From Bacillota bacterium (lineage in GTDB: Bacteria; Bacillota; Clostridia; Christensenellales; CAG-138): a stretch of 64,000 nucleotides of DNA. The stretch lies in contig JAEXEN010000032.1 in assembly GCA_023400985.1 (NCBI GenBank), positions 97,655-161,654 on the forward strand, read 5' to 3'. Each line of letters begins with the position of its first letter. Positions within the stretch are counted from its first letter, which is position 1. The position numbers and the translations under genes are program-made. The notes under the pieces are model-generated. The model was given only the letters and a program-made list of their open reading frames with translations. It was not told the DNA's origin and did no database searches. Shown in pieces: positions 24,723 through 33,455 of this stretch.

Positions 24723-27362
24723 ATGGCAAAGGAAATGCCCAAGGCCTACGACCACAGCGACGTGGAACCGAGGCTGTATGAAAAATGGGAGAAGGCAGGG
24801 TACTTCCACGCAAAGCCCAATCCCGATAAAAAGCCCTATTGCATCGTGATACCGCCGCCCAACATCACGGGCAGGCTCCACATGGGCCACGCGGTGGATG
24901 AAACTTTGCAGGATGTGCTTATTCGTTACAAGCGCATGTTTGGCTTTGAAACGCTTTGGCTCCCGGGTACCGACCATGCCTCCATTGCGACCGAGGTGAA
25001 GATCGTGGAGCAGATGGCAAGGGAGGGGCTCGATAAGCGCGCTTTAGGCCGTGAGAAATTTTTGGAGCGTGCGTGGGAATGGAAGCGCGAATACGGCGGG
25101 ACCATCGTGCAGCAGTTGAAAAAGCTCGGTTCCTCCTGCGACTGGGAGCGCGAGCGCTTCACGATGGACGAGGGTTGCAATCGCGCCGTCAACAAGATGT
25201 TCGTGCGGCTCTATAACAAGGGACTCATCTACCGCGGCGACCGTATCATCAACTGGTGCCCGGACTGCAAGACCGCGCTTTCCGACGCTGAGGTGGAATA
25301 TGAAGAGCAGCACAGCCACCTCTGGCATGTGCGCTACGACGCGCCCGATAAAAGCTTTTCCATCACCTGCGCCACCACGCGCCCCGAAACCATCTTGGGC
25401 GATACGGGCATCGCGGTGAACCCAAACGACGAGCGGTATAAGGCTATCGTCGGCAAGACCGTGATCGTACCCGTGGTCGGCCGCGAAATACCCATCGTGG
25501 CGGACGAATACGTGGAGATGGATTTCGGCACGGGTGCCGTGAAGATCACCCCCGCACACGATCCCAACGACTTTGAGGTGGGCGTCAGGACGGGGCTTCC
25601 CTCCATCCGCGTGTTTACCGACGACGGGCATATCAACGAGTTTGGCGGCGCCTATAAGGGGCTCGACCGCTTTGAATGCCGCGAGGTGTTCGTGGAGGAC
25701 CTTAAAAAGGCGGAGGCGCTTGTAAAGATAGAGCCTTACGCGCACAACGTGGGTACCTGCTACCGTTGCCACCATACGGTAGAGCCTTTGATCTCCGAGC
25801 AGTGGTTCGTGGATATGAAGCCGCTCGCCGAGCCCGCCAACGACCTTGTTCGCAGCGGCGCGATGAAATTCGTGCCCGAGCGCTTCGACAAGACCTATTT
25901 CAGCTTCATGGACAACATCAAGGACTGGTGCATTTCCCGCCAGCTCTGGTGGGGCCACAGGATACCCGCCTACTACTGCGATAAATGCGGCGAGACCATC
26001 GTGCAGGAAACCGCGCCCCATACCTGCCCCAAATGCGGCGCTACGGCTATCAGGCAGGATGAAGACGTGCTCGACACATGGTTCAGCTCCGGCCTTTGGC
26101 CGTTCTCCACGCTCGGCTGGCCGGACAACACGGAGGAGCTGAAGTATTTCTACCCCACGAGCACGCTCGTGACGGGATATGAGATCATCTTCTTCTGGGT
26201 GGCGCGCATGCTCGTGTTCGGCATGGAGGTCATGGGGGAAAAGCCGTTTGACACGGCGTACATCCACGGCATCATGCGCGACGATCAGGGCCGCAAGATG
26301 TCCAAATCCCTCGGCAACGGCGTGGACCCGCTGGGCATCATTGCCGATTACGGTGCGGACTCGCTTAGGTTCAGCCTTCTTACGGGCACCTCGGCGGGCA
26401 ACGACATGCGCTTCCAGATCAAAAAGGTGGAAGCCGCGCGCAACTTCTGCAATAAGGTCTACAACGCCTCGCGCTTCGTGCTCATGAACATAGGCGACGA
26501 ACCGACAGGAGAGATAAACCTGAATGCGCTCGATATGGCCGACAAATGGATTTTGCACCGCCTGAACGCGGTGGTGAAGGAGGTCACCGATCATCTCGAT
26601 TCCTACGACCTCAACCTTGCCGTACAGAAGGTGTACGATTTCATCTGGACCGAGTTTTGCGACTGGTACATAGAAATGGCCAAGCCGCGCCTGAACGGAA
26701 CGGATGAAGTGGATAAGAAAAACGTTCGCGCGATCCTCGTGAGGGTGTTGAGCGATTCTCTCAAGCTCTTGCATCCGTTCATGCCGTTCATTACGGAGGA
26801 GATCTATTTGAATCTCCCCGGCAGCGGCGAGACCGTTATGCTTGCCGATTGGCCGCGCTATAACGCGAAATGGGAGTTCTTAGAGGCGGCGGCCACCATG
26901 GAGGGCGTGACGGAGCTTATCCGCTCCATCCGCAATATACGCGCAGAGATGAACGTGCCGCCCGCGAAGCGCATCGCGCTCACGTTTGTCGCCAAGGAAA
27001 GCGACCGCGCCGCGTGCGAAGAAGCGAGCATCTATTTGATGAAGCTTGCGGGCGCAAACAGCGTTAACGTGCAGCTTGACAAAACCGGTATCGACAAAAA
27101 TGCCGTATCGGCGGTGTGCTCTTTGGCGGAGGCGTTCATCCCGCTCGAAGAGCTTGTGGACCTCGAAAAGGAGATCGAGCGCGTTAAAAAGGAGATCGAG
27201 CGCGTGGAGGGAGATATTGCCCGCGCGGAGGGAAAGCTCAGCAATGAGGGTTTTGTCGCTAAAGCCCCGCAGCGCGTGATCGACGAGGAACGCGGCAAGC
27301 TTGAGACCGCGAAGGATATGCGGGTTAAGCTTTCGGCGAGGCTCGGGGAATTGGAAAAGTAA
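24723..27362 (+). CDS. valS: Valyl-tRNA synthetase
   Basis: An 879-residue class I synthetase that charges tRNA-Val and edits threonine. Visible features: PPPNITGRLHMGHA (HIGH motif, residues 53–56), the editing domain with CATTRPETILGDT, a C-x2-C zinc pair (YYCDKCG, HTCPKCG), KMSKS at 525–529 and a C-terminal coiled-coil arm with heptad-rich EKEIERVKKEIERVEG. GGAGG precedes the ATG. It is controlled by the T-box directly upstream and ends at a strong bidirectional terminator. Confidence 0.98.
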   Translation: MAKEMPKAYDHSDVEPRLYEKWEKAGYFHAKPNPDKKPYCIVIPPPNITGRLHMGHAVDETLQDVLIRYKRMFGFETLWLPGTDHASIATEVKIVEQMAREGLDKRALGREKFLERAWEWKREYGGTIVQQLKKLGSSCDWERERFTMDEGCNRAVNKMFVRLYNKGLIYRGDRIINWCPDCKTALSDAEVEYEEQHSHLWHVRYDAPDKSFSITCATTRPETILGDTGIAVNPNDERYKAIVGKTVIVPVVGREIPIVADEYVEMDFGTGAVKITPAHDPNDFEVGVRTGLPSIRVFTDDGHINEFGGAYKGLDRFECREVFVEDLKKAEALVKIEPYAHNVGTCYRCHHTVEPLISEQWFVDMKPLAEPANDLVRSGAMKFVPERFDKTYFSFMDNIKDWCISRQLWWGHRIPAYYCDKCGETIVQETAPHTCPKCGATAIRQDEDVLDTWFSSGLWPFSTLGWPDNTEELKYFYPTSTLVTGYEIIFFWVARMLVFGMEVMGEKPFDTAYIHGIMRDDQGRKMSKSLGNGVDPLGIIADYGADSLRFSLLTGTSAGNDMRFQIKKVEAARNFCNKVYNASRFVLMNIGDEPTGEINLNALDMADKWILHRLNAVVKEVTDHLDSYDLNLAVQKVYDFIWTEFCDWYIEMAKPRLNGTDEVDKKNVRAILVRVLSDSLKLLHPFMPFITEEIYLNLPGSGETVMLADWPRYNAKWEFLEAAATMEGVTELIRSIRNIRAEMNVPPAKRIALTFVAKESDRAACEEASIYLMKLAGANSVNVQLDKTGIDKNAVSAVCSLAEAFIPLEELVDLEKEIERVKKEIERVEGDIARAEGKLSNEGFVAKAPQRVIDEERGKLETAKDMRVKLSARLGELEK

Positions 27363-27372
27363 CGTTCCTAAC

Positions 27373-27417
27373 ATATCGAAGGGGCTAAAAACCGCGGTTT
27401 TCAGCCCCTTCGATATA
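27373..27417. terminator. Bidirectional terminator after valS
   Basis: The 14-bp repeat ATATCGAAGGGGCT is inverted around an A/T-rich centre between the convergent valS and DUF4363 genes. Confidence 0.9.
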
Positions 27418-27425
27418 TATTTGTT

Positions 27426-27830
27426 TTAAAACAGATTCGGAATACTAAACGTCTCTATCCCCGCAAGATACGTTGCGATGCTTTTGATGTTTTCGAGGGA
27501 AAGGAAGATTTCCGCTTTCTCTTCCACCTTCGCAAGCTGTTTGGCGGTGCTCACCTCGGTATCGAGCATGTCCACATCCTCATGGTCGTAAAAGAGCTTT
27601 AATACATTGGACGCGGGGAGAAATCTCTTCTCGATGGCGTCTACGTCCTTCCGCACCTGCTCCCAGTCCCCCGCATGTACGTTCATCTCCGCCTGTTCCA
27701 CATAATATGTGAGATCCTTGTTGAGCGCGTCCGCATAGAGGTGGGCGAAGATGAATACGCCGAGCAGGAACACGCAGGAAAGGATGAGCGCGATTTTGTT
27801 GGCAAGGCTGAATTCACGGGCGTTCGTCAT
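27426..27830 (-). CDS. DUF4363 family protein
   Basis: A 134-residue protein with one N-terminal transmembrane helix (IALILSCVFLLGVFIFAHLY) and an extracytoplasmic helical domain containing the spaced Trp/Asp pattern of DUF4363. The ATG overlaps the stop of the upstream DUF421 gene (ATGA), the usual pairing of these two families in spore-forming Bacillota. Function unknown. Confidence 0.8.
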   Translation of the reverse strand: MTNAREFSLANKIALILSCVFLLGVFIFAHLYADALNKDLTYYVEQAEMNVHAGDWEQVRKDVDAIEKRFLPASNVLKLFYDHEDVDMLDTEVSTAKQLAKVEEKAEIFLSLENIKSIATYLAGIETFSIPNLF

Positions 27831-28543
27831 ACGCTCTCCTTCGTGGAAACGAAGCGCACGAGGCTTCCTTCTCGCGCCTTGAGCTGTGCGTGCAGCGTGC
27901 CGTCCTCATTGAAAAGCGCGATGAACACCTGCTTGGGGTTCGTCACGTCGATGCGCGCAAGCTGGCGCATCAGCCACGGCTCGTCGCGGCCGATCAGGTT
28001 GAGCGCCTCAGGGCGTACTTTTCCGTCCTGGATCAAAACGGAAGTGAGATTCGCGGCGGGTGAGGGAAGCTGCATGTCCTTTAAGGCGGGGCTTCTTGCA
28101 GGGCCCTTTAATAACACGCTCAGGCTGCCGTTGGTTTCGAGGATCGCATATTCGACGTTTGAAAGCTCGAATACGTCCTTGGTGCGAAGCTGCTCCAGAA
28201 GGTCGCTCAATGTGTAGCGTGCGTCGCGTAGCACCTGCTCCTGCACAACGCCACGGCTCACCACGATAAGCGGCGTGCCGCACAATACCGCACGCATTTT
28301 TTCGCTTTTGAGCGACAGCATGGAAATAATCTGCTGCACGAGGAACAGCGCCACGATGGGAACGATGCCGTATAGGAGCGGTATCCCCGTGTTGGAGGCG
28401 GGCTCGGAGGCGAGATCGGCGATCAACAGCGTCATGATAAGGTCGTAGGGCTGCAAGTCGCTGATCTGGCGTTTCCCCGTAAGGCGGATGACGGTGAATA
28501 CCAGAAGATATAAGATAATGGCTCTGACGAACAAAACAAGCAT
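27827..28543 (-). CDS. DUF421 (YetF-like) membrane protein
   Basis: A 238-residue protein: three N-terminal transmembrane helices containing RLTGKRQISDLQPYDLI, the signature of YetF/DUF421 proteins, and a cytoplasmic or surface domain of mixed alpha/beta type (LIVVSRGVVQEQVLRDARYT). It forms a translationally coupled pair with the DUF4363 gene. A related family member influences spore germination or membrane stress in Bacillus, but no role can be assigned here. Confidence 0.88.
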   Translation of the reverse strand: MLVLFVRAIILYLLVFTVIRLTGKRQISDLQPYDLIMTLLIADLASEPASNTGIPLLYGIVPIVALFLVQQIISMLSLKSEKMRAVLCGTPLIVVSRGVVQEQVLRDARYTLSDLLEQLRTKDVFELSNVEYAILETNGSLSVLLKGPARSPALKDMQLPSPAANLTSVLIQDGKVRPEALNLIGRDEPWLMRQLARIDVTNPKQVFIALFNEDGTLHAQLKAREGSLVRFVSTKESV

Positions 28544-28649
28544 AAGCTGCCACCTCCTTGTCTTAGTTTAGGCAGGGGGGAAGGAAATTTTGCATGCATT
28601 TCTTTTGAAAAGCGCATGCCTCAAGGTGTGGCAAACTTATCTATCATCC

Positions 28650-28678
28650 TTGACACAGATAGTGCTTTCTGCTAAAAT
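28650..28678 (+). promoter_or_regulatory. Promoter of the tRNA cluster
   Basis: TTGACA (28650–28655), 17-base spacer, TAAAAT (28673–28678), 65 bases before the first tRNA. Confidence 0.85.
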
Positions 28679-28742
28679 ACCATATTGTCGGCGGAAACGA
28701 ACCGGCGAAAAACGATAGAAAGCGCAAGCGGCTCAAAGGTAT

Positions 28743-28819
28743 GCGCCTGTAGCTCAGCAGGATAGAGCAACGGCCTTCTAAGCCGTAGGTCCCGGGTTCG
28801 AATCCCTGCAGGCGCGCCA
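28743..28819 (+). tRNA. tRNA-Arg (TCT)
   Basis: Acceptor stem GCGCCTG/CAGGCGC, D arm, anticodon loop CTTCTAA (anticodon TCT) on a GC-rich stem, T arm with GGTTCGAATCC, and encoded CCA end. Confidence 0.97.
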
Positions 28820-28824
28820 TCGTG

Positions 28825-28901
28825 GTGGGTATAGTTCAGTTGGATAGAGCGCCAGATTGTGGCTCTGGAAGTCGTGGGTTCAAATCCCACTACCCACCCC
28901 A
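28825..28901 (+). tRNA. tRNA-His (GTG)
   Basis: Acceptor GTGGGTA/TACCCAC, anticodon loop TTGTGGC (GTG), T arm GGTTCAAATCC, CCA encoded. The base before it (28824) is G and faces discriminator C at 28898, giving the extra G-1 pair typical of histidine tRNA. Confidence 0.97.
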
Positions 28902-28927
28902 TTTTTTAAAAGGTTTCGGCAGGATAT

Positions 28928-29002
28928 TGGGGTGTCGCCAAGCGGTAAGGCACGGGACTTTGACTCCCGCATTCGTAGGTTCAAATCCTGCCACCCCAGC
29001 CA
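28928..29002 (+). tRNA. tRNA-Gln (TTG)
   Basis: Acceptor TGGGGTG/CACCCCA, anticodon loop CTTTGAC (TTG), T arm GGTTCAAATCC and CCA encoded. Confidence 0.97.
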
Positions 29003-29007
29003 TTTAT

Positions 29008-29083
29008 GACCCGTTAGCTCAGTTGGTAGAGCACTTGACTTTTAATCAAGGTGTCCGGAGTTCGAATCTCCGACGGGTCACCA
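29008..29083 (+). tRNA. tRNA-Lys (TTT)
   Basis: Acceptor GACCCGT/ACGGGTC, anticodon loop CTTTTAA (TTT), T arm AGTTCGAATCT, CCA encoded. Confidence 0.97.
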
Positions 29084-29096
29084 GTTTTTCATATGT

Positions 29097-29181
29097 GCGG
29101 GCGTGGCGGAATTGGCAGACGCGCCGGATTTAGGTTCCGGTGCCCACAGGCGTATGAGTTCGACTCTCTTCGCCCGCACCA
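29097..29181 (+). tRNA. tRNA-Leu (TAG)
   Basis: Acceptor GCGGGCG/CGCCCGC, anticodon loop TTTAGGT (TAG), a long variable arm of the class II type, T arm and encoded CCA. Confidence 0.96.
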
Positions 29182-29224
29182 ATACTTTTTAGCGCAACGG
29201 ATTGCTGTGAACGTGCCGGAGCAT

Positions 29225-29298
29225 GCGGGTATAGTGTAATGGTAACACATTAGCCTTCCAAGCTGAGATAGTGGGTTCGAGTCCCATTACCCGCTCCA
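29225..29298 (+). tRNA. tRNA-Gly (TCC)
   Basis: Acceptor GCGGGTA/TACCCGC, anticodon loop CTTCCAA (TCC), T arm GGTTCGAGTCC, CCA encoded. Confidence 0.97.
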
Positions 29299-29354
29299 TT
29301 CCGAAACGCAAAGGGCTGTTAAAAGCTTTCGGGGTTTTGCACACGCTTCTTGCT

Positions 29355-29383
29355 TGACAACAAAAACGCGCTGCGCTATAATG
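29355..29383 (+). promoter_or_regulatory. Internal promoter in the tRNA cluster
   Basis: Consensus TTGACA (29355–29360), 17-base spacer and TATAAT (29378–29383), 28 bases upstream of tRNA-Gly(GCC). Confidence 0.88.
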
Positions 29384-29410
29384 TAAAACGTTCGCGACGC
29401 ACGCGAAAAC

Positions 29411-29486
29411 GCGGGAATAGCTCATTTGGTAGAGCGCCGCCTTGCCAAGGCGGAGGTGGCGGGTTCGAGCCCCGTTTCCCGCTCCA
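29411..29486 (+). tRNA. tRNA-Gly (GCC)
   Basis: Acceptor GCGGGAA/TTCCCGC, anticodon loop TTGCCAA (GCC), T arm GGTTCGAGCC, CCA encoded. Preceded by its own consensus promoter. Confidence 0.97.
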
Positions 29487-29492
29487 ATACTT

Positions 29493-29568
29493 GGGCCGTT
29501 AGCTCAGTTGGTAGAGCACCTGACTCTTAATCAGGGTGTCCCGGGTTCGAGCCCCTGACGGCCCACCA
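29493..29568 (+). tRNA. tRNA-Lys (CTT)
   Basis: Acceptor GGGCCGT/ACGGCCC, anticodon loop CTCTTAA (CTT), T arm GGTTCGAGCCC, CCA encoded. A second lysine isoacceptor beside tRNA-Lys(TTT). Confidence 0.97.
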
Positions 29569-29569
29569 G

Positions 29570-29601
29570 AAAAAAGCACTTGCTGCGGCAAGCGCTTTTT
29601 T
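29570..29601 (+). terminator. Terminator of the tRNA cluster
   Basis: AAAAAAGC and CTTGC pair across a TGCG loop with GCAAG and GCTTTTTT, directly after the last CCA. Confidence 0.93.
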
Positions 29602-29607
29602 CAACTA

Positions 29608-29677
29608 TATTCGCCTGCGGCGAGTGATATTGCCTGCGGGCAGTTAGGGCGAATAGAATATCACTGCCGCGAAGCGG
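29608..29677. repeat. Interleaved inverted repeats, REP-like intergenic element
   Basis: TATTCGCC (29608) pairs with GGCGAATA (29648) and AGTGATATT (29623) pairs with AATATCACT (29657); the two pairs are interleaved. Small hairpins TGCC–TGCG–GGCA and CCGC–GAA–GCGG lie within. It sits between the tRNA terminator and the next gene and has no coding potential. Confidence 0.65.
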
Positions 29678-29765
29678 TAATATTACTTACACCCCTTGAA
29701 GTCTCATCTAACTTACCCTATAATGCGAAAAGAGCTGACTCTACGTTTCATACAAAGGGGATCGA

Positions 29766-30305
29766 ATGGTTCAATTAAGAAGGTTTCAACAGTCCGACAT
29801 CGAGGATTATGTACGGTGGTTCACCGTGGACACGGAATGGTTTGATTGGGATGCGCCGTGGGAACAGGATGAGAGGTCGCCCGAGCGGGTAAGGGAAAAT
29901 TGGACGCTGTATTACGAGCGGCACAGGCATGACGCCGCGGATGCGGTCTGTTACCGCTTCGAAATAGAGGACGAGCGGAAAAACCATATCGGATGGGTAT
30001 CCGCATATACGATCGACGAGTTTTTGGAACGGTTTGATACGAAGGAAAAAATGCTCGCCATCGGCATCGATATACCGGAGGTCAGGTTTCGAAAAAAGGG
30101 GTACGGTAGCCTTGCGCTGCGCCGCTTCATGGCGTATTTTGCGGGCAGGGGCGTCAAAACCATCTATACGCAAACCTGGTCGGGCAACGCCGGCATGGTC
30201 AGGACCGCGGAAAAGCTCGGCTTTACGGAATGTAACAGGATCGTCGGCGTCCGAACGGTGAACGGCAGGAAATACGATGCGCTGACGTTTAAAAAAACGC
30301 TCTGA
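29766..30305 (+). CDS. GNAT-family acetyltransferase (RimJ/RimL-like)
   Basis: A 179-residue protein with N-terminal LRRFQQSDIEDYVRWF typical of RimJ/RimL-type N-acetyltransferases, a cofactor loop FRKKGYGSLALRRF near residue 105 and the C-terminal NAGMVRTAEKLGFTE. AAAGGGG precedes the ATG. It is a single gene between the tRNA cluster and the selenium-type pair. The acceptor may be a protein N terminus or a small amine; unknown. Confidence 0.87.
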   Translation: MVQLRRFQQSDIEDYVRWFTVDTEWFDWDAPWEQDERSPERVRENWTLYYERHRHDAADAVCYRFEIEDERKNHIGWVSAYTIDEFLERFDTKEKMLAIGIDIPEVRFRKKGYGSLALRRFMAYFAGRGVKTIYTQTWSGNAGMVRTAEKLGFTECNRIVGVRTVNGRKYDALTFKKTL

Positions 30306-30318
30306 CAAAAAAGACTTT

Positions 30319-30591
30319 TTACATCGGAGGAATAGGGGTTACCTCCCGTACTCCCAAAGGATCCGCATGGTAGAGCGTGTATGCCTCGGGCGGCACGCTT
30401 GTTTTTTGCAAGGCTGCGAGGAGCAGCGGATAGTGCTCTTCCTCTATGCGTAAGGATATGCCGCAGCTTTGCGTCACCTCGCGAAGCGTCGGCATGACGC
30501 TTAACGGCACGGCGTTTTTTAACTGTTCCTCCGCAAGCATGGCGTAATGCGTGGTGCGAAACGAAAGCATGTAATAGGCGTCGGCGCGCAT
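30319..30591 (-). CDS. DUF3343 family protein
   Basis: About 90 residues; the pattern ML.FRTTHYAMLAEEQL then a single conserved Cys in TQSCGISLRI is that of DUF3343 proteins, often found beside YedF and proposed to carry sulfur or selenium. GGAAGGAG is correctly placed for the ATG at 30591 (the frame is open 19 codons further upstream). Divergent from yedF with overlapping promoters. Confidence 0.82.
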   Translation of the reverse strand: MRADAYYMLSFRTTHYAMLAEEQLKNAVPLSVMPTLREVTQSCGISLRIEEEHYPLLLAALQKTSVPPEAYTLYHADPLGVREVTPIPPM

Positions 30592-30620
30592 GCATTTCTC
30601 CTTCCGAGGGTCATGAAGCA

Positions 30621-30670
30621 AGTATAGCACATTCCGCGCGGTTGACAAGCGAATGCAGGGGGCGTTATAT
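30621..30670. promoter_or_regulatory. Overlapping divergent promoters for DUF3343 and yedF
   Basis: Rightward: TTGACA (30642–30647), 17 bases, TTATAT (30665–30670). Leftward: TTGTCA (30643–30648 on the minus strand), 16 bases, TATACT (30621–30626). The two -35 boxes share bases, so only one direction can be occupied at a time. Confidence 0.7.
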
Positions 30671-30706
30671 TGAGCTAAGAATTACGCTGTGCAAGGAGAA
30701 AAGCAT

Positions 30707-31315
30707 ATGGCAAAAACGATAGACGCTTTTGGAAAAAACTGCCCCGTGCCCGTCATCCTGACAAAAAAGGCGGCGGACGAGGGGGAAACCGAGCTTACGG
30801 TATTGGTGGATAACGATACCGCCGTGCAAAACCTTTCCCGCTTTGCCGCCGATCAAGGCTTTGCGATCGGCATAAAGCCTATAAACGGCGGGTTTGAAGC
30901 GACGCTCAAAAAGCAAAACGCGGCGGAGCCCGCCGCGAAAACGGAAACGCCCGCGTGCGGCCCTTCGTTTACGGGCTGCGGCACGAGCGTGTTCATCGGA
31001 AAGGACCATATGGGAGAGGGCGACGCGCAGCTTGGCGCACAGTTGATGAAAATGTTCCTCTATACGCTTTCGCAGGGCAGTGATATCCCTTCTTCGGTGC
31101 TAATCATGAACGGCGGCGTAAAGCTGCCGACGCTCGGCGAGGAGCAGGTGATCGAAAGCCTGAAAACGCTTATTGAACGCGGCTGCGAAGTGCTCGTATG
31201 CGGCACTTGCCTTAACTTTTACGGGCTTAGCGATGCATTGAAGGTCGGTACGATAAGTAACATGTACGAGATCGTCCTAAGGATGCAAAACGCCGCAAAG
31301 GTGATTGCGGTTTAA
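30707..31315 (+). CDS. yedF: Selenium metabolism-type protein YedF
   Basis: A 202-residue two-domain protein. The N-terminal SirA/TusA-like domain has the sulfur-carrier motif NCPVPV (Cys at residue 11 or so) and the C-terminal domain is DsrE-like with CGTCLNFYGL. The combination is the YedF family associated with selenium donation in selenouridine or selenoprotein synthesis. AAGGAG is spaced eight bases from ATG 30707. The selenium role is from family knowledge; no selD or selenoprotein is seen in this window. Confidence 0.85.
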   Translation: MAKTIDAFGKNCPVPVILTKKAADEGETELTVLVDNDTAVQNLSRFAADQGFAIGIKPINGGFEATLKKQNAAEPAAKTETPACGPSFTGCGTSVFIGKDHMGEGDAQLGAQLMKMFLYTLSQGSDIPSSVLIMNGGVKLPTLGEEQVIESLKTLIERGCEVLVCGTCLNFYGLSDALKVGTISNMYEIVLRMQNAAKVIAV

Positions 31316-31341
31316 CCTAAGGAAGAGCCGGCTCTCCTACC

Positions 31342-32322
31342 TTATGACGACGCCGAAGAAGCGGAAGCCGCGGCTGCGGCCGCGAGGGCGGTTTGTTGGG
31401 CGATCACAAGGCCGATAACGCTTGAGAAGAGCGACGTACTCAATACGTCGCTTTTTGCTTGCCCCAGCGTATCAAGCGCAGCAAGCCCCGAAGAAAGCAG
31501 CATCAGCTCCCGCTTGGTGACCGACCACGCGCCAAACCCCTTGGCGGTACGCAAACGCTCGAAGATCCTGGCGACCTGCTCTACGATCTCGTCTGTGCCC
31601 ATGGGAAGAAGGGCAAGCACGCCCAGCGCGGAAATGCAGTATTGCCGGTCAAAGCGCAGCTTCTTTTCCCGGAATGCCTCGTAGAGCACAAGCACGCGTT
31701 CGCGCGCGGCGTATTGCGCGCCGGATATTACAAGCGTCTGCGAAAGCGCCTGTACGCCCGCTCCGGCGTGGAACACGGGCTTGAAAAAACAATAATTTTC
31801 CTCTATGCGCATCACCCCTTCTTCAACGTCAAGCGGGGAAAGCGCGAGCATCGCGGCAAATATCACGTCGTCATGGCCGGTCAAAAACCAATGCGCCTGC
31901 CGCAGACCAACGTAAAATGCGCGAGCGCGCGCGGCAATGGCGGAAGCGCTTCCTTCCGGTGCATATTGCGCGCATTGGCAGGCCGCAAGCGCAAGAAATT
32001 CCGAAGCGGAAAAGCGGTTTTCTTTGAAGGCGTTATAATAGGCGAGCGTTTTCTTAAAACATTCCTCCCTGTCTGGTGCAAGCGCTACAAACGCCGCTGC
32101 GCTCAATACGGAGGAGCTTCGGAACATGGAAAAAGGTCCCGTATCCTTTTTGATGAGCGCGCGGCTCTCCGCAAAGCCGTCAAGGTCGGCCGCTTGGCCG
32201 TGTGCGGTATATAAAAACGCACAGAGGCGCAAGATCATGGCATTCTGCCAGCGGTAAGCGCCGCGCAGCAAAGCCGTATTTTCCGTAAACAGCGTAAATT
32301 TAGAACCGGCAGATCGTTTCAT
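31342..32322 (-). CDS. DUF4003 family protein
   Basis: A 326-residue mostly helical soluble protein with the DUF4003 pattern of an N-terminal RWQN..ILRLCA segment, VLSAAAFVALAPD and repeated alanine-rich helices; the tail is unusually Ala/Ser-rich. The ATG at 32322 has GAGGGGG at the right distance; the frame is open 44 codons upstream without a ribosome site. Function unknown. Confidence 0.8.
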   Translation of the reverse strand: MKRSAGSKFTLFTENTALLRGAYRWQNAMILRLCAFLYTAHGQAADLDGFAESRALIKKDTGPFSMFRSSSVLSAAAFVALAPDREECFKKTLAYYNAFKENRFSASEFLALAACQCAQYAPEGSASAIAARARAFYVGLRQAHWFLTGHDDVIFAAMLALSPLDVEEGVMRIEENYCFFKPVFHAGAGVQALSQTLVISGAQYAARERVLVLYEAFREKKLRFDRQYCISALGVLALLPMGTDEIVEQVARIFERLRTAKGFGAWSVTKRELMLLSSGLAALDTLGQAKSDVLSTSLFSSVIGLVIAQQTALAAAAAASASSASS

Positions 32323-32393
32323 CGTTGCCCCCTCATAAACTTTTAACTTTGCTTTTATTATAACAGAATATACAAAGGAAGAATGATAAATCA

Positions 32394-32433
32394 AAAGGCG
32401 TGCCTTAACAGCTTTCTGTTTCGGCACGCCTTT
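32394..32433. terminator. Intrinsic terminator, bidirectional
   Basis: AAAGGCGTGCC (32394–32404) pairs perfectly with GGCACGCCTTT (32423–32433). It lies downstream of the leftward tgl gene and upstream of DUF4003. Confidence 0.85.
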
Positions 32434-32486
32434 CATCCATTTTTTACGATGCAATATTCATCATTCATTCGGTTGTACGTTCCGTC

Positions 32487-33320
32487 CTACCGCATCGCGA
32501 AAACCCTTCTTCGCTCCGCAGGAAATGCCGGCCAAACAAGCGAAGCGGCGGTTTGCACGGAGGTGGCGGCCGCGTAGCGCCTGTAAAGCTCGCTAAAGTC
32601 CGGCCTCGCGGCGCTGTCTTGCTGGTAGGCGGTCTGAGTCGCGCCCTCTTTGCGGTTTTCGTTGAGCGCGGCGATGATATTGTCCGCCGTCGTGATGCCG
32701 ATTCCGTGCCCGTAATACAGGGCGTTAGGCAGCACGATCACGTTTTCACCCTGCCATTCGGGTGTCTCCGGGTCAAAATCGGGGTTGCTGAAATAGCCAC
32801 GGTCGCCTAAGAGAAGTTTCGGCGTTTTATGGGGGATCCCAATGTCCTTCAAAAGCGGGTCGAGCCTGATCCAATTCATCAGGTAAATTCTCGGGAAAGT
32901 GCTGTTGAACAGCGCGTCGCCGTAGGAACGGACCAATGCGCCGTAAAAAACGATGACCATGGCCGTGGCGCATTCTGTGGCATATTTGCGTCCGTTTTGG
33001 AAGATATCCCGGATCGCACTCGCGGGGGATACGCCGCCTCGCAGCAAAAATCCGCCGTTTTCCTTGCGCTCCCAATATGCCGTATTGCAACGGGAGTCCT
33101 TGAATGTGGAAAAATCCATGCCGCTGCCATTTAAACTTCTCGCCGAGTTCACCGTGTTGGCACGAAAGGTAAGTTCAAACTTTAATTCATCCTCCGTGCG
33201 AAAGCGGAATGCCTCCCTGCTTTCTTCCATATCCTTGAGAATGTCGCGCTCCATGCTTCCTCGCGGGAAGCTGTTGAGTAAGGGGATAAGGTCGGCCTGC
33301 GTTCCGTCCACGTAGACCAT
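32487..33320 (-). CDS. tgl: Protein-glutamine gamma-glutamyltransferase (spore-coat transglutaminase)
   Basis: A 277-residue enzyme that forms glutamyl-lysine isopeptide cross-links, used in spore coat maturation in Bacillus. The catalytic triad positions of B. subtilis Tgl have equivalents here: C117 in YATECATAMV, E192 in WQGENVIVL and H205 in YYGHGIGI. AAAGGAGG precedes the ATG at 33320; an upstream in-frame ATG at 33407 has no good site. Its presence suggests a spore former. Confidence 0.93.
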   Translation of the reverse strand: MVYVDGTQADLIPLLNSFPRGSMERDILKDMEESREAFRFRTEDELKFELTFRANTVNSARSLNGSGMDFSTFKDSRCNTAYWERKENGGFLLRGGVSPASAIRDIFQNGRKYATECATAMVIVFYGALVRSYGDALFNSTFPRIYLMNWIRLDPLLKDIGIPHKTPKLLLGDRGYFSNPDFDPETPEWQGENVIVLPNALYYGHGIGITTADNIIAALNENRKEGATQTAYQQDSAARPDFSELYRRYAAATSVQTAASLVWPAFPAERRRVFAMR

Positions 33321-33455
33321 AAGGCCGCCTCCTTTCGTTTCCATGTTTGTATGTGACAGCATGCGCGTGCTATATAGTACGAAATTGAAGGAATAAAGTT
33401 TCATCAAAGCCCTCCTGTGAGCACCGCTTGGGTGCGTGTGTCATATCATAATCCA

